NCBI GenBank assembly: GCA_027019605.1
Contig: JALUWJ010000043.1
Coordinates: 1 to 64,000, forward strand
Origin: Henriciella sp.
GTDB lineage: Bacteria > Pseudomonadota > Alphaproteobacteria > Caulobacterales > Hyphomonadaceae
Length of the DNA stretch: 64,000 nucleotides
Reading direction: 5' to 3'
The translations under genes and the position numbers were made by a program. Below the pieces are notes generated by a model. It was not told the origin of the DNA. It saw nothing but the letters and a program-made list of their open reading frames with translations, and searched no databases. Shown here piece by piece: positions 30,606-41,840 of this stretch (positions are counted from its first letter, which is position 1; every line of letters starts with the position of its first letter).

Positions 30606-32945
30606 TTAGCGTTTCATCTCAACCACATTGCCAGTGGTCCCGGTTTTCGAAGTTTGGACGAGTTCCATGCTTCTCAGATAAGGGATCAACGCGGCGCGGT
30701 CCTGCGGGCGGCTAAAATGATAGCCTTGTAATTCATCACAGCCTTGCTCTCGCAAGAAACGCGCTTGAGCTTCGCTCTCGACGCCTTCTGCAGTGACGGT
30801 AAGGTTCAAGGCGTGCGCCATAGAGATCGTCGCCCGAGCGATTGCGCGGCTTTGCTCGCTGGTCTCCAGTCCGCGGACGAAGGCCTGGTCGAGCTTCAGC
30901 TTGTCGAAGGGAAAGCGCTGCAAGTAAGCCAGCGATGAGAAGCCCGTACCGAAATCATCCATCGCGATGCGCAGACCGAGCTCCTTCAGTTTGCGCAGAC
31001 GGTCCAAGATAAAGGCATTGTCCGACAGAAAAACACTCTCGGTAATCTCAAGCTCAATCCGACTTGGATCAATTCGGGTTTCATCGAGCTTGCGGGTGAT
31101 CAGCGAGAGCAGGCGCGAGCTGTGCAGCTGCAATGGCGAGACATTGATCCCGACCTTCGTGTTTCCTGGCATGTCCAGCGCCGCATCAATCGCGTTTTCG
31201 ACCACAAGATCACCGAGCGCGATGATGATGCCATTATTCTCTGCAACCGGAATGAATTCTGAGGGCGAGACGGTGCCTCGGACAGGATGATACCAGCGCG
31301 ATAGGGCCTCCACGCCGACAATCGCATTCGATTTCGCGTCGACGATTGGCTGGAACTGCATGTCGAGATTATCAGCGTCGATCGCGCTAACCAAGTCTTG
31401 CGCCAATTCGCGCTGACTGCGCACGCGGGCCTTAAATGCTTCAGAGTATTCCTTCCAGCACCCGCCACCGCTTGATTTCGCCGCCAGCAATGCAAGATCA
31501 GCTTCATTCATCAATCGATCGACATCTGAAGCATCCAGTTCTATCGCGCGAACGCCAATGCTCGCGCCGCATTGGACGTCGGTATTGGCATAATGAAACG
31601 GTTGCTGAAGCGCATTCAGCAACTCTTCGACAAATTTCATTACTTGACCGCGCTTTTTGGTTCGGGAAATCAAGAGTGCGAACTCATCGCCGCCAAACCG
31701 GCAAAGCAAATCCATCGGTTCGCACAGCAGTTCAAGGCGCTTAGCAACCAATTTGAGGATCTCATCACCGCCGGTCTGGCCAAATGTGTCATTCGTCCAT
31801 TTGAAATTGTCCAGATCAATCCAAATCAGAGCGCTCTCTGCAGTGTCGCGGATCGCGCTTGCAAGATGGGCTTTCAGAGCTTCCTTGAAAGAGGTGCGAT
31901 TGAGCAAACCTGTCAGAGGGTCGTACTCGGTCAAAAACGCAGCGCGTTCTTCGCTCAAACGCAGCTGAGAAATGTCCGTCGCTGAGCCCCGATATCCGGC
32001 ATATTTTCCATCTTCAAACACGGGCCGTGCGGACACTTTCCAAAACCGGGATTCTGACTCGACCGTATCAGCAAGCTCGAGTTCAAGCGCGACCACTTCA
32101 GATCCACGCGCCACTCTCGCCCGCAGAAGCTCTCGCTCTGGCGAAGGCGCAAACACAGACAGCCAATCTTTGCCTTGCAAAAAAGCGCGCAACTGCGCAC
32201 CGAGCAGCTCATCATTGCTGATCTCGACCAATTCACCTTCAGCACTGGTCGACCAGAAGAATGTATCCGTCGCGAACCCAACGTCGCGTAGAACGCTATT
32301 GATTTCACGCGTCCGCTCGGCCGCAGTTTCGATCTCGGTGAGCTGTTTATTGTAGCGCGAAAAATACCAGCGCGCGCAAATCGCGAGGCCACTAAAATAG
32401 GCCAGGATCACCATCGAAACGAGCGATGCTCCAAGCTCTGGCTGCAACAGCGTATTAGCCAGAAAGCCGCCAACCGTGGCAGCCAGAATGATCCGGCCAA
32501 GCTGAGGCATATATTGCAGCAAAACCGCAGCCGCGAGCGTCGATCCGGAGAGAATTGCGCCGAAAACCAGATGCGCTTCTGAAGGTGAAATGAGCGCCAA
32601 GACGCCAGGCACGACGCTCCACGTCACGCACAACACGACAAAAGAAAAACTCTTGGTCAGCGTGGCAATATTACCCTCGCCGTCACTTTCAAACACTTCC
32701 GCTCGCTCGCGCGTGCTCAGCAAGAACAGTGCGCCACAAAGCAACACATGCGCCGACAACCAAAAGTCGAAGACGCCATTCTCTGTGATGTCAGTCATAA
32801 ACAGGACGGCAGCGGTCACCAGACTCGCCATGAACAGGACCGGTGCGACCAAAGACACAAGCGCAATTTCGCGCGCTTGTTGGATGTCTTTCTTGCCCGA
32901 TGAGAGGTTCATGTATCCCAAAGAAGGTGTCTTAGCCGTTTGCAT
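30606..32945 (-). CDS. Membrane GGDEF-EAL protein (cyclic di-GMP turnover)
   Basis: 779 residues. About six or seven hydrophobic segments (residues 25-200) form an integral membrane sensor, then a PAS-like region (about 215-335, ending FWKVSARPVFEDG and GYRGSATDIS), a GGDEF domain (about 350-510) and an EAL domain (about 525-770). Both catalytic sites look intact: RFGGDEFALL; and VEALSRW, MDDFGTGFSSLAYLQ and AEGVES. It can therefore in principle make and break cyclic di-GMP; net direction is unknown. A second methionine 11 codons in (32912) is a possible start. Together with the degenerate GGDEF protein and the ShkA-like kinase it shows active c-di-GMP signalling. Confidence 0.9.
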   Translation of the reverse strand: MQTAKTPSLGYMNLSSGKKDIQQAREIALVSLVAPVLFMASLVTAAVLFMTDITENGVFDFWLSAHVLLCGALFLLSTRERAEVFESDGEGNIATLTKSFSFVVLCVTWSVVPGVLALISPSEAHLVFGAILSGSTLAAAVLLQYMPQLGRIILAATVGGFLANTLLQPELGASLVSMVILAYFSGLAICARWYFSRYNKQLTEIETAAERTREINSVLRDVGFATDTFFWSTSAEGELVEISNDELLGAQLRAFLQGKDWLSVFAPSPERELLRARVARGSEVVALELELADTVESESRFWKVSARPVFEDGKYAGYRGSATDISQLRLSEERAAFLTEYDPLTGLLNRTSFKEALKAHLASAIRDTAESALIWIDLDNFKWTNDTFGQTGGDEILKLVAKRLELLCEPMDLLCRFGGDEFALLISRTKKRGQVMKFVEELLNALQQPFHYANTDVQCGASIGVRAIELDASDVDRLMNEADLALLAAKSSGGGCWKEYSEAFKARVRSQRELAQDLVSAIDADNLDMQFQPIVDAKSNAIVGVEALSRWYHPVRGTVSPSEFIPVAENNGIIIALGDLVVENAIDAALDMPGNTKVGINVSPLQLHSSRLLSLITRKLDETRIDPSRIELEITESVFLSDNAFILDRLRKLKELGLRIAMDDFGTGFSSLAYLQRFPFDKLKLDQAFVRGLETSEQSRAIARATISMAHALNLTVTAEGVESEAQARFLREQGCDELQGYHFSRPQDRAALIPYLRSMELVQTSKTGTTGNVVEMKR

Positions 32946-33053
32946 GTCCCTAAACCCACTCAGACGCTAGGGAGATAGAATAGGCGAATTTTGGAACAGA
33001 ACTGTTGAGACTGATCGGGAGATTTCAGGTTCGCTGTTTACGGTTCAGAAACG

Positions 33054-33082
33054 AAAAACGCCCCGCTGTGAAAGCGAGGCGT
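33054..33082 (-). terminator. Intrinsic terminator of the sucCDAB operon
   Basis: On the - strand ACGCCTCGCT and AGCGGGGCGT form a 10-bp stem (one G-U pair) with a 5-base loop, followed by a T run, starting 23 bp after the sucB stop. It is the clearest terminator in the window together with that of rpsT. Confidence 0.88.
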
Positions 33083-33105
33083 CCTTCAGAAACAATCAGC
33101 GACCG

Positions 33106-34608
33106 TTAAACGTCGAGCAACAAGCGCTCTGGATCTTCCAGCGCTTCCTTCACGCGGACAAGGAAGGTCACCGCTTCTTTGCCATCGACGATACGGTGAT
33201 CATAAGACAGCGCCAGATACATCATCGGACGGATAACAACTTGGCCATCGACCGCCACTGGGCGTTGCTCGATCCGGTGCATGCCGAGCACACCCGACTG
33301 CGGAGGATTCAAGATCGGGGTCGACATCAGCGAGCCATAGACCCCGCCATTTGTAATCGTGAATGTACCGCCCTGCATGTCGGCGATTGAAAGCGTGCCA
33401 TCACGGGCTTTCTTGGCGACATTGCCAAGCTCGGCCTCAATGCCAGCAATCGACAATTCATCACAATCGCGCAGCACCGGCACAACCAAGCCGCGGTCGG
33501 TGCCAACCGCCATGCCAATGTCATAGTGGTTCTTGTAGATGATGTCGGTGCCATCGATTTCTGCGTTCACCGCCGGGATTTCTTTCAGCGCAGAAACAAC
33601 CGCCTTGGTGAAGAAGCCCATGAAACCAAGCTTCACGCCATGCTTTTCAAAGAACGCATCCTTATAGGCTTTGCGAAGCTCCATAACAGCGCTCATGTCC
33701 ACATCATTAAATGTGGTCAGCATGGCCGCTGTGTCTTGGGCTTCTTTCAAGCGGCGCGCGATGGTCTGGCGCAAGCGGGTCATGCGCACACGCTCTTCGC
33801 GCGGTCCGAGATCGCGCGGGGCTTTCGCTTCAGCTGGCGCGCTGGCCGCTTTTGGTGCGTTCACATAGGCAAGCGCATCAGCTTTTGTGGCGCGCCCGTC
33901 CCGGCCTGTTCCAGGAATGCTGGCAGGATTTACGCCCGCTTCAGCAGAGATACGGCGAACAGACGGCGCAACCGGGCGATCGCCTGTCGCAGCAGGCGCT
34001 GCTGCAGGAGCCGGTGCTGGAGCGGCAGGGGCTGGTGCAGCACTGGCGCCTGCTCCGGCTGCGATCCGCGCGATGACAGCGCCAGGGGTCACGCCATCGC
34101 CTTCAGCGACAAGCCATTCAGCGATCACGCCATCTGCGGTCGCAGGAACTTCCAGGGCCACCTTGTCGGTCTCGATTTCGGCGATTGTCTCGTCTTTGGA
34201 AACGCTCTCGCCAACCTGTTTGAGGAAAGATGCAATCGTGCCTTCGGCAACGCTTTCGCCCATGCTTGGCACGGTCACGTCTACGCTCGCACCGCCAGAA
34301 CTCGCAGCAGGTGCTGCAGCTGGAGCAGGGGCAGCTTCTGGCGCTGCAGCAGGGGCCGAGGCGGCCGCGCCATTGGCCCCGCCTAGACGGCCAAGCAAGG
34401 CGCCAATCTCTACCGTGTCGCCTTCATTGGCGACGATTTCGCTCAAGGTTCCAGCGGCTTCCGCGGACACTTCTACGGCAACCTTGTCGGTTTCCAGCTC
34501 GACAAGGACATCATCCTTCGCGACCGTCTCACCGGCAGATTTCAGCCATTTTCCAACCGTCGCTTCGGTAACGCTTTCGCCCAATGTTGGGACTACGATA
34601 TCGGTCAT
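33106..34608 (-). CDS. sucB: 2-oxoglutarate dehydrogenase E2, two lipoyl domains
   Basis: 500-residue dihydrolipoyl succinyltransferase, core of the 2-oxoglutarate dehydrogenase complex. Two lipoyl domains are present: lipoylated Lys in [12 protein letters not shown] (about residue 43) and in [12 protein letters not shown] (about residue 145), each followed by an Ala/Pro-rich flexible linker. The peripheral E1/E3-binding domain lies near residue 215 ([15 protein letters not shown]) and the catalytic domain ends [14 protein letters not shown] with the active-site His. Many bacteria have only one lipoyl domain in this protein. It is last in the suc operon, 34 bp after sucA. The E3 gene is not visible here. 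Confidence 0.96.
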   Translation of the reverse strand: MTDIVVPTLGESVTEATVGKWLKSAGETVAKDDVLVELETDKVAVEVSAEAAGTLSEIVANEGDTVEIGALLGRLGGANGAAASAPAAAPEAAPAPAAAPAASSGGASVDVTVPSMGESVAEGTIASFLKQVGESVSKDETIAEIETDKVALEVPATADGVIAEWLVAEGDGVTPGAVIARIAAGAGASAAPAPAAPAPAPAAAPAATGDRPVAPSVRRISAEAGVNPASIPGTGRDGRATKADALAYVNAPKAASAPAEAKAPRDLGPREERVRMTRLRQTIARRLKEAQDTAAMLTTFNDVDMSAVMELRKAYKDAFFEKHGVKLGFMGFFTKAVVSALKEIPAVNAEIDGTDIIYKNHYDIGMAVGTDRGLVVPVLRDCDELSIAGIEAELGNVAKKARDGTLSIADMQGGTFTITNGGVYGSLMSTPILNPPQSGVLGMHRIEQRPVAVDGQVVIRPMMYLALSYDHRIVDGKEAVTFLVRVKEALEDPERLLLDV

Positions 34609-34642
34609 ATTTGGTCTCTGTCTTCGTCTTGTTCTTAATTGA

Positions 34643-37600
34643 TTAGGTGACCAGACTGTCTTCTACAGGCTTGTCGCCAAGGGCGGCTGAGATGAAAGCA
34701 TCTTTCTCTCGATTGTGGGTTGAGAGCAAGCCCGTCGCCGTTGCAGCAGCGGGTGGGCGCCCTGTATATTTAGGACGAGAATTCTCAAACCCAACCCGGT
34801 TTGCAGCCCATTCCAGCTCATCACGAATAAATGTCCAGCCCCCCATGTTCCGAGGCTCTTCCTGGCACCAAACCAGTTCAGCCTGCGGGAACCGTTTCAA
34901 CTCTTCCATAAGAGCTTTACGCGGAACAGGGTAGAATTGTTCCACGCGGAGCAGATAAACATCGTCGGCACCGCTCTCTTCGCGCGCTTCGAACAGGTCG
35001 TAATAGACCTTGCCCGAGCAAACGACGACGCGGCGGATCTTCTCATCATCCACCAGTTTCACCTTGCCCTGACGGCCCGGTGTTTCCGCATCATCCCAGA
35101 GGACACGGTGGAAAGACGACTTGGTGTTCATGTCATCAAAATTGCTGGTTGCCAGTTTGTGACGCAGCAATGATTTCGGCGTCATGATCACCAGTGGCTT
35201 GCGGAAGTCACGATGGATCTGGCGGCGCAGGGCGTGGAAATAGTTCGCTGGCGTCGTCAGATTACAGACTTGCCAATTGTCTTCAGCGCACATCTGCAAG
35301 AAGCGCTCAAGTCTGGCAGATGAGTGCTCTGGTCCCTGCCCTTCATAGCCGTGAGGCAAGAGCATGGTCAGACCCGACATCCGCAACCATTTGCGTTCGG
35401 CCGAGGAAATAAACTGATCGAAGAAGACCTGCGCGCCGTTCGAGAAGTCTCCAAATTGTGCTTCCCACATGACAAGCGCATTTGGATTGGCCAGCGAGTA
35501 GCCATACTCATAGCCCAGCACCGCTTCTTCAGAGAGAAGGGAATCGATCACTTCATACTCAGCCTGGCCTTCGCGAAGGTGGTTGAGCGCGGTGTAGCGA
35601 TCGCCGGTATTCTGATCGACCATATGGCTGTGGCGCTGCGAGAATGTGCCTCGCCCGCAATCCTGGCCTGACAAGCGAACATGGAAGCCTTCGTCGAGAA
35701 GCGTTGCAAATGCCAGATGTTCAGCCGTTGCCCAGTCCAGACCTTTGCCGGTCGAAACTGCGTCTGCCCGTCCTTTGATCACGCGGCCAAGCGTCCGGTG
35801 AATGTTGACGCCATCTGGAACCGTGGTGATTTTCTCACCCAGTTCTTTCAGTTTCGCTTTGGACACGCCAGTCTTACCGCGGCGATCATCATCCTCTGGC
35901 AGGCCGAGGCCTTCCCATTCGCCTTGCAGCCAATCAGCCTTGTTTGTTTTGACGGTCTTTCCGTCTTCAAACGCTTTGTCCAAGAACGCTTCAAACGCTT
36001 TGACTTCAGCATTGACCGCTTCAGCCGTCAGCAAGCCTTCAGAAACGAGGCGTTCACTGTACAGTTCGCGGGTCGATTTGTGAGACTTGATGGTCGTGTA
36101 CATGACCGGCTGGGTAAACATGGGCTCATCGCCCTCATTGTGTCCAAACCGGCGGTAGCAGAACATGTCGATGACAACGTCTTTGCCAAATTTCTGGCGA
36201 TACTCCGTCGCGACCTTAGCGGCATAGACGACCGCTTCAGGATCATCTCCGTTGACGTGGAAGATTGGAGCCTGGACCATCAAAGCGACATCAGATGGGT
36301 ATGGCGATGAGCGCGAATACATCGGGCTCGTCGTGAAACCAATCTGGTTGTTGATGATGAAGTGGATGGTGCCGCCCGTCCGGTAGCCTTGCAGGCCAGA
36401 AAGCGCGAAACACTCTGCCACGACGCCTTGTCCAGCAAAGGCCGCATCACCGTGCAAGAGGAGCGGCAGCTTCTTAGATCGGTCCAGATTTCCACGCTCT
36501 TCATATTGCATGAATTGCTTGGCTCGAACGCGGCCGAGCACCACTGGATCTACGGCTTCCAGGTGAGACGGGTTGGCATTCATTGTCAGGTGGACATGGT
36601 TGCCATCGAACTCGCGGTCCGATGATGCCCCCAAATGGTATTTTACGTCACCTGATCCGAACTCGCCTGCACCTTGAGTCGAGCCGCCCATGAATTCATG
36701 GAAGATCTTCTCATAGTCTTTGCCCATGACAGCGGCCAGCATGTTCAGACGCCCGCGGTGCGGCATGCCGACAACGATTTCGTCAACGCCAAGTGCGCCG
36801 CCGCGCTTGATGATCTGTTCCAGAGCCGGGACAGCCGCTTCACCCCCATCCAGGCCGAACCGCTTGGTTCCGGGATAGCGCTTGTGGAGAAAACGCTCAA
36901 AGGTTTCCGCTTCGATCAGTTTCGACAGAATGGCTTTCTTGCCCTCTGGCGTAAACGCAACGCCTTTATCAGGCCCTTCGATGCGTTCTTGCAGCCAGCT
37001 TTTCTCTTCCGGATCGGAGATGTGCTGGAATTCAATGCCGAGCGTTGAGCAATATGTCCGCCGGACAATTTCGAGGATTTGACGCACGCTGGCGCGCTCC
37101 AAACCCAGCACACCATCGATAAAGATGTCGCGATCAAGGTCGGCTTCTTCAAATCCATAACTCTTCGGGTCGAGTTCTGGCTGATAGTCTGGTTTTTCGA
37201 GGCCGAGCGGATCGAGCATGGCCTGCAAGTGGCCCCGCATCCGATAGGCGCGGATCATCATCAGCGCTTTGACCGAATCTTTCACGGCCTGCGAAATGTC
37301 AGCGTCCGACGCCGCTGGGGCAGACGATTTGATCTTCTTCTCTAGCTTTGGCTCCAGCAGAGTCCAATTGCCATCAAAGGCTGCGGTCTCTTCAGGAGAC
37401 GCAGGTTTCGGCCAAGCCGTACGTTTCCAGCTGGCGCCATCCGCATTGCGAGTCGCGTCCGCGCTGCCATCGCCAACTTCTTCGAAGAAGGCGCGCCAAC
37501 TCTCAGGAACCGAGTTTGGATTCTCGGCATACTGGGCCTGCATCTGTTCGATCCAGACCGCGCTTCCCCCATACAAAAACAAAGTGTCTAGCATCGCAGC

Positions 37601-37648
37601 GTTTTGTGCGCTGCGACCACCGTCGACCGGGGATCCGTCGTCTGCCAT
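34643..37648 (-). CDS. sucA: 2-oxoglutarate dehydrogenase E1
   Basis: 1001-residue thiamine-diphosphate enzyme that decarboxylates 2-oxoglutarate and succinylates the E2 lipoyl arm. N-terminal E2-docking helix [18 protein letters not shown]; active-site stretches [19 protein letters not shown]-type loop [13 protein letters not shown], the thiamine-binding [14 protein letters not shown], and [20 protein letters not shown]. Length is slightly above E. coli (about 930), as usual in alphaproteobacteria. AAAGGACGG precedes the ATG. It follows sucD after 87 bp, which hold no visible terminator, so co-transcription is likely. Confidence 0.97.
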   Translation of the reverse strand: MADDGSPVDGGRSAQNAAMLDTLFLYGGSAVWIEQMQAQYAENPNSVPESWRAFFEEVGDGSADATRNADGASWKRTAWPKPASPEETAAFDGNWTLLEPKLEKKIKSSAPAASDADISQAVKDSVKALMMIRAYRMRGHLQAMLDPLGLEKPDYQPELDPKSYGFEEADLDRDIFIDGVLGLERASVRQILEIVRRTYCSTLGIEFQHISDPEEKSWLQERIEGPDKGVAFTPEGKKAILSKLIEAETFERFLHKRYPGTKRFGLDGGEAAVPALEQIIKRGGALGVDEIVVGMPHRGRLNMLAAVMGKDYEKIFHEFMGGSTQGAGEFGSGDVKYHLGASSDREFDGNHVHLTMNANPSHLEAVDPVVLGRVRAKQFMQYEERGNLDRSKKLPLLLHGDAAFAGQGVVAECFALSGLQGYRTGGTIHFIINNQIGFTTSPMYSRSSPYPSDVALMVQAPIFHVNGDDPEAVVYAAKVATEYRQKFGKDVVIDMFCYRRFGHNEGDEPMFTQPVMYTTIKSHKSTRELYSERLVSEGLLTAEAVNAEVKAFEAFLDKAFEDGKTVKTNKADWLQGEWEGLGLPEDDDRRGKTGVSKAKLKELGEKITTVPDGVNIHRTLGRVIKGRADAVSTGKGLDWATAEHLAFATLLDEGFHVRLSGQDCGRGTFSQRHSHMVDQNTGDRYTALNHLREGQAEYEVIDSLLSEEAVLGYEYGYSLANPNALVMWEAQFGDFSNGAQVFFDQFISSAERKWLRMSGLTMLLPHGYEGQGPEHSSARLERFLQMCAEDNWQVCNLTTPANYFHALRRQIHRDFRKPLVIMTPKSLLRHKLATSNFDDMNTKSSFHRVLWDDAETPGRQGKVKLVDDEKIRRVVVCSGKVYYDLFEAREESGADDVYLLRVEQFYPVPRKALMEELKRFPQAELVWCQEEPRNMGGWTFIRDELEWAANRVGFENSRPKYTGRPPAAATATGLLSTHNREKDAFISAALGDKPVEDSLVT

Positions 37649-37735
37649 GTCTTACCGTCCTTTGTATAGACGGCCCGGCGGGGTCAATAATGGCCTCGTC
37701 TGGCCGCCCTTTGCCTTTTTATATAGTGCGGCGTG

Positions 37736-38638
37736 TTAACCTTTTAATACCTCGACCATGGTCGTGCCCAAACGGGCAGGACTTGGAGATACTTTGATTC
37801 CGGCCGCTTCCATAGCTGCGATTTTGGACTCAGCGTCGCCTTTACCGCCCGAAACGATGGCACCTGCGTGTCCCATGGTTCGGCCTTTTGGCGCTGTGCG
37901 GCCCGCGATGAAGCCTACCATTGGCTTCTTGCGACCTTTCTTGGCCTCATCGATCAGGAACTGAGCGGCTTCTTCTTCAGCTGAGCCGCCAATTTCACCA
38001 ATCATGACGATGCTTTCTGTCTCGTCATCTGCAAGGAACATTTCCAACACGTCGATAAACTCGGTGCCTTTGACCGGGTCGCCGCCAATGCCGACCGCAG
38101 AAGTCTGGCCGAGGCCTTCGACAGAGGTTTGGTAAACTGCTTCATAGGTCAGTGTGCCTGAACGAGAGACCACACCGACAGAGCCCTTCTTGAAGATCTT
38201 GCCCGGCATAATGCCAATCTTACACGCCTCTGGGGTCAAAAGACCTGGGCAGTTTGGCCCGATCAGGCGGGAATTGGATTTGTCGAGTTTCGCCTTCACG
38301 CGAACCATGTCGAGCACTGGCACACCTTCAGTGATACACACGATCAGCGGGATCTCAGCATCAATCGCTTCTTCGATCGCTGCGGCAGCGCCGGCTGGCG
38401 GCACATAGATCACAGTTGCGTCTGCACCGGTCGCGTCTTTTGCGTCTGCTGCATTCGCGAAGATCGGCAGAGAAGCGCCATTATCGGCGGTCCAGCTTTC
38501 GCCAGCTTTACGTGGGTGCGTGCCCGCCACCATTTGCGTGCCGTAATATTCGAGCGCTTGATTGGTGTGGAAAGAGCCGGTTTTACCTGTAAGGCCCTGC
38601 ACAATAACTTTTGTGTTTGAATCGATAAGAATAGACAT
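37736..38638 (-). CDS. sucD: Succinyl-CoA synthetase alpha subunit
   Basis: 300 residues; with SucC converts succinyl-CoA to succinate with nucleotide triphosphate formation. CoA-binding Rossmann part with [15 protein letters not shown]; the phosphorylated active-site His lies in [20 protein letters not shown]. Length is normal. It starts 5 bp after the sucC stop, so the two subunits are translationally close and made in equal amounts. Confidence 0.97.
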   Translation of the reverse strand: MSILIDSNTKVIVQGLTGKTGSFHTNQALEYYGTQMVAGTHPRKAGESWTADNGASLPIFANAADAKDATGADATVIYVPPAGAAAAIEEAIDAEIPLIVCITEGVPVLDMVRVKAKLDKSNSRLIGPNCPGLLTPEACKIGIMPGKIFKKGSVGVVSRSGTLTYEAVYQTSVEGLGQTSAVGIGGDPVKGTEFIDVLEMFLADDETESIVMIGEIGGSAEEEAAQFLIDEAKKGRKKPMVGFIAGRTAPKGRTMGHAGAIVSGGKGDAESKIAAMEAAGIKVSPSPARLGTTMVEVLKG

Positions 38639-38643
38639 GGGTC

Positions 38644-39840
38644 TTACGCGCCTTTCACGGCTGCAACAATTTTCTGGGCGGCGTCATCAAGGTCATCAGC
38701 AGGAATGATGTTCATCCCGCTATCGGCCAGAATGGCCTTGCCTTGGTCAACATTTGTACCTTCGAGGCGCACAACAAGCGGCACAGCGAGAGAGGTCTCT
38801 TTCACCGCCTGAATCACACCTTCGGCGATCACGTCACATTTCATGATGCCACCAAAGATGTTGACCAGAATGCCCTTCACCGCCGGGTCTTTCATGATGA
38901 TCTTGAACGCCGCGGCGACTTTCTCTGCATTGGCGCCGCCGCCAACATCACAGAAGTTTGCTGGCTCTTCGCCATACAGCTTGATGATGTCCATCGTCGC
39001 CATGGCGAGGCCTGCGCCGTTGACCATACAGCCAATCGTGCCGTCGAGCGCGATATAAGCCAGGTCCCATTCAGACGCTTCAATCTCTTTTTCGTCTTCT
39101 TCGGTCGTGTCGCGCAGTTCCATAATGTCTGGGTGACGGAACAGGGCGTTGCCATCAAAGCTCACTTTGGCATCGAGCACGCGCAGATTGCCGCTTTCCA
39201 TGACGATCAGCGGATTGATCTCCAGCATCGACATGTCTTTTTCGGTGAACGCTTTGTAGAGGATCGGGAACAGCTTCATGCCATCTTCGCGCGCCGCACC
39301 GTCGAGGGCGAGTGCATCACAAAGTTGTGAGGCAGCGGCTTCGGTGACGCCTTCTGCCGGATCGATTGGCAAAGTCAGGATTTTCTCAGGCGTGTCGTGC
39401 GCAACCGCTTCGATGTCCATGCCGCCTTCTGTAGACGCCACAAAGGCCGGACGACCGGTTTCGCGATCAACCAGCAAAGAGAGGTAAAGCTCCGTCGCGA
39501 TGTCTGCGCCATCTTCGACATAAAGGCGATTAACCTGCTTGCCTTCAGCGCTCGTTTGCGCCGTCACAAGATGGTTACCCAGCATCGCTTTGGCGTGATC
39601 CATGACTTCCTCTTTCGAGAAAGCGAGGCGAACACCGCCTTTTTCGCCTGCTGCGGCCTCAACGAATTTACCCTTACCGCGTCCACCTGCGTGGATTTGG
39701 CTTTTCACAACCCAAAGTGGCCCCGGTAATGTATCAACAGCGGTCTGCACATCGTCGAGCGTAAGAATTGGGACGCCGTCAGCCACAGGTGCACCGAATT
39801 CTTTCAGGACAGCCTTGGCTTGGTATTCGTGAATGTTCAT
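38644..39840 (-). CDS. sucC: Succinyl-CoA synthetase beta subunit
   Basis: 398 residues with ATP-grasp nucleotide-binding domain. Begins [31 protein letters not shown] and the C-terminal [13 protein letters not shown] and [14 protein letters not shown] are family hallmarks. The ATG at 39840 is preferred over an in-frame start seven codons upstream because the family always begins MNIHEYQ. First gene of sucC-sucD-sucA-sucB; promoter and leader hairpin lie just upstream. mdh, which often heads this operon in alphaproteobacteria, is not seen next to it. Confidence 0.97.
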   Translation of the reverse strand: MNIHEYQAKAVLKEFGAPVADGVPILTLDDVQTAVDTLPGPLWVVKSQIHAGGRGKGKFVEAAAGEKGGVRLAFSKEEVMDHAKAMLGNHLVTAQTSAEGKQVNRLYVEDGADIATELYLSLLVDRETGRPAFVASTEGGMDIEAVAHDTPEKILTLPIDPAEGVTEAAASQLCDALALDGAAREDGMKLFPILYKAFTEKDMSMLEINPLIVMESGNLRVLDAKVSFDGNALFRHPDIMELRDTTEEDEKEIEASEWDLAYIALDGTIGCMVNGAGLAMATMDIIKLYGEEPANFCDVGGGANAEKVAAAFKIIMKDPAVKGILVNIFGGIMKCDVIAEGVIQAVKETSLAVPLVVRLEGTNVDQGKAILADSGMNIIPADDLDDAAQKIVAAVKGA

Positions 39841-39867
39841 GAGGGTATCAGCCTTTTGCAACGGACA

Positions 39868-39887
39868 GGGACACGCAAGTATGTCCC
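39868..39887 (-). promoter_or_regulatory. Leader hairpin of sucCDAB
   Basis: On the - strand GGGACA-N8-TGTCCC gives perfect 6-bp arms inside the predicted leader of sucC, 28 bp before its ATG. It could modulate initiation or mRNA stability, or be a DNA operator. Confidence 0.4.
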
Positions 39888-39901
39888 CAAAAGTCGCGCG
39901 C

Positions 39902-39929
39902 CTTATAGCATCGCCACCCGCCGTGACAA
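39902..39929 (-). promoter_or_regulatory. Predicted sigma-70-type promoter of sucCDAB
   Basis: Read on the - strand: TTGTCA (39929-39924), 16-bp spacer, TATAAG (39907-39902). Transcription would begin near 39895, leaving a leader of about 55 bases with the hairpin at 39868-39887. No other good box pair lies between the PhoD-type gene and sucC. Confidence 0.5.
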
Positions 39930-39951
39930 CCGTCTGTAGCTGGAAATCGTG

Positions 39952-39980
39952 AGCCTGGGTTCATAGTAGAAACCCAGGCT
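39952..39980 (-). terminator. 10-bp hairpin downstream of the PhoD-type gene
   Basis: AGCCTGGGTT and AACCCAGGCT are perfect arms around 9 bases, 34 bp past the PhoD gene stop. No T run follows on either strand, so termination efficiency is doubtful. A second small repeat, ACTCG-TTATA-CGAGT, lies at 39990-40004. Confidence 0.5.
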
Positions 39981-40013
39981 ACCCTGTATACTCGTTATAC
40001 GAGTGCTGCCGAT

Positions 40014-41198
40014 TTATTTTACACCAATATCGTCAAATGAGACGGTGTTTTCGCGGACGGTAACCCCTGAATTGTCTTTGACTTTGAGCGACAGGGATTT
40101 TGCCTCCCAGTCGATCTCGACAGAGCCATAGTTTTCAGGCGCAAAACCTGCCCCAACTTGGCGCGCATCCATCTCTTCTGATTCGGTCGCGAAAGAGACG
40201 TTGAGCGATGAGGCTGTCAGCTCGTTGGCTTCATATGGAAGAACGCCGTCTTCTTCGTAGATGAAAGCGGTGTGGCGATCACCCGACAAGAAAACGACGC
40301 CGCTTGCCTCTGTCTTTTTGATAAGATCAAACAGACGTTGGCGTTCAGCTGGCATTGCCGCCCAAGCTTCCCATCCATGCGCGGTTGGCATGACCTGGAT
40401 CGAGGAGGCGATCAGGCGAATGTCAGCGGGTTGCTGCAACTGGTTTTCGAGCCACGTCCACTGCGCCGCGCCGAGCATGTCCTGCATGCTGCCGTCTGGC
40501 GCTGGCATGTAACGCTCCTTGCCTTTCGCGCCCCATTCGTCCGTGGGGGTCAAACCCGACCGGAAAAAGCGCGTATCCAGCATAATCACCTGGGTGCGCT
40601 TACCTTCTGGTCCGAAGCTGCGAGCGTAATAAGTCCCTGGCCACTGCCCGACATCCTGATCTTCCAAGCCCCAGAAGACCTCATGAATGCGCTCAGCCAT
40701 ACGGCGGAACGCAAACTCGCTGCCGGCATCGTTGGCGCCATAGTCATGGTCATCCCAAGACACCATCATCGGCGTGGTTTCACGCACTTTTTGAAAGTCC
40801 TCGCGCGCCGCGAGGTCGGCAAAGGATTCCCGCACTTCATCCAAGAGCGGCTGATTGTTGACATAGGCGCGGCCATCGCGGTCGCCATACACATTATCGC
40901 CAACCATCAGGAAAAGATCCGCCTCTTCCGCTGGCAAGCTCATCATCGCTGCCGAAGGGCCTTTTTCTTCGTCGAGGCAAGAGCCAATCAAAATCTTTGT
41001 CAGAACAGCATCTGAAGCAGGCAGAGACATCCCGGCCGATGCCTTAGGCAGAGCGCTGTCCGGAATTGTGTCATAATAATAGTCGAGCGCATCTTCGACT
41101 GTTTGCGGAGCGGGTGTGAACAGACTGATCCCTCCGCTCTGCGTTGTGCATCCCGTTAGTGCCAGCAAAGCAGCGCCCGCCAAAAATACCTGCTTCAT
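40014..41198 (-). CDS. PhoD-type alkaline phosphatase/phosphodiesterase lipoprotein
   Basis: 394 residues from the ATG at 41198; AGGAG sits 7 bases upstream, too close to the alternative ATG at 41204. Signal peptide MKQVFLAGAALLALTGC ends in lipobox LTGC. Metallophosphatase motifs of the PhoD family: ILIGSC, MVGDNVYGD, SWDDHDYG, MLDTRFFR and LSGDRHTAF, which together hold the metal-binding Asp, Asn and His residues. It would hydrolyse phosphate esters in the periplasm to gain phosphate or remodel envelope polymers. No Pho box is evident upstream. It is separate from the DUF2306 operon (76-bp gap). Confidence 0.87.
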   Translation of the reverse strand: MKQVFLAGAALLALTGCTTQSGGISLFTPAPQTVEDALDYYYDTIPDSALPKASAGMSLPASDAVLTKILIGSCLDEEKGPSAAMMSLPAEEADLFLMVGDNVYGDRDGRAYVNNQPLLDEVRESFADLAAREDFQKVRETTPMMVSWDDHDYGANDAGSEFAFRRMAERIHEVFWGLEDQDVGQWPGTYYARSFGPEGKRTQVIMLDTRFFRSGLTPTDEWGAKGKERYMPAPDGSMQDMLGAAQWTWLENQLQQPADIRLIASSIQVMPTAHGWEAWAAMPAERQRLFDLIKKTEASGVVFLSGDRHTAFIYEEDGVLPYEANELTASSLNVSFATESEEMDARQVGAGFAPENYGSVEIDWEAKSLSLKVKDNSGVTVRENTVSFDDIGVK

Positions 41199-41274
41199 AC
41201 CCATCTCCTAATAAGAACCAATTGTGCTTCCTTATGCAGGAAGGACGACAGGAATGTAACAAGAGTCGCGCCGA

Positions 41275-41829
41275 TTAAACCCCGACAAATAAGTTCCACA
41301 TCAATCGGCCAGGCAAAAACGTGAACAGGCCCGCAATCGCCATCCCGCCCAGGAACATGCCGGTCATGGTGTGGCGGTGTTTGCGCACGTCCCGGCGCCG
41401 GATAGCCGCCACGCCAAATGGCAGTCCAATCAGGGTCCAAGCAGATAGCGCATGGATTGGACTGTAGGCGTTCTGAAACAGGCCGGTGATGAAAAATGAC
41501 GAAACGGCCGTCACGGTCATGGCGACAATCCAGGTCCAGCCCAGTGTCTTGTGAAACCGAAAGCCCTTCGGGGCCGACAGCAGAACAAGGCCGATGCAAA
41601 ACGCACTCAAAGCCCCGGCAACATGAATTTTGATTTGCAGCGGCGCTTCCAGAAGCGGCGTGAAATCAATCCGGAAATGTGGATCCACATTCGGCTCTGC
41701 CGCGAGGATGAAATAGCTCACAACCAGATAGATGGCGAAAGCAGCCCCGAGCTGCCACGCCCACCAAGGCGTGGCCTGAACAAGAGCGCGAAGAGAGAGA
41801 GTTGGAGGAAACGCTGTTTTTATTGTCAT
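41275..41829 (-). CDS. DUF2306-type membrane protein
   Basis: 184 residues with four or five membrane segments. Conserved family positions are HVAGALSAFCIGLVLL, FHKTLGWTW, SPIHALSAWTLIG and KHRHTMTGMFLG, with histidines spaced as in membrane proteins that bind metal or heme, though no such role is shown. The ATG at 41829 has GAGGAGAGG upstream and lies 11 bp after the stop of the carotenoid oxygenase gene, so it is the last gene of a three-gene operon. Function unknown; context suggests work on the same envelope substrate. Confidence 0.78.
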   Translation of the reverse strand: MTIKTAFPPTLSLRALVQATPWWAWQLGAAFAIYLVVSYFILAAEPNVDPHFRIDFTPLLEAPLQIKIHVAGALSAFCIGLVLLSAPKGFRFHKTLGWTWIVAMTVTAVSSFFITGLFQNAYSPIHALSAWTLIGLPFGVAAIRRRDVRKHRHTMTGMFLGGMAIAGLFTFLPGRLMWNLFVGV

Positions 41830-41840
41830 TATCCCTCTCC

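Noticed and set aside
33526-34642. Long + strand open frames (286 and 251 residues) opposite sucB
   Set aside because: They mirror the Ala/Pro-rich linkers and lipoyl domains of sucB; composition and lack of motifs mark them as antisense shadows.
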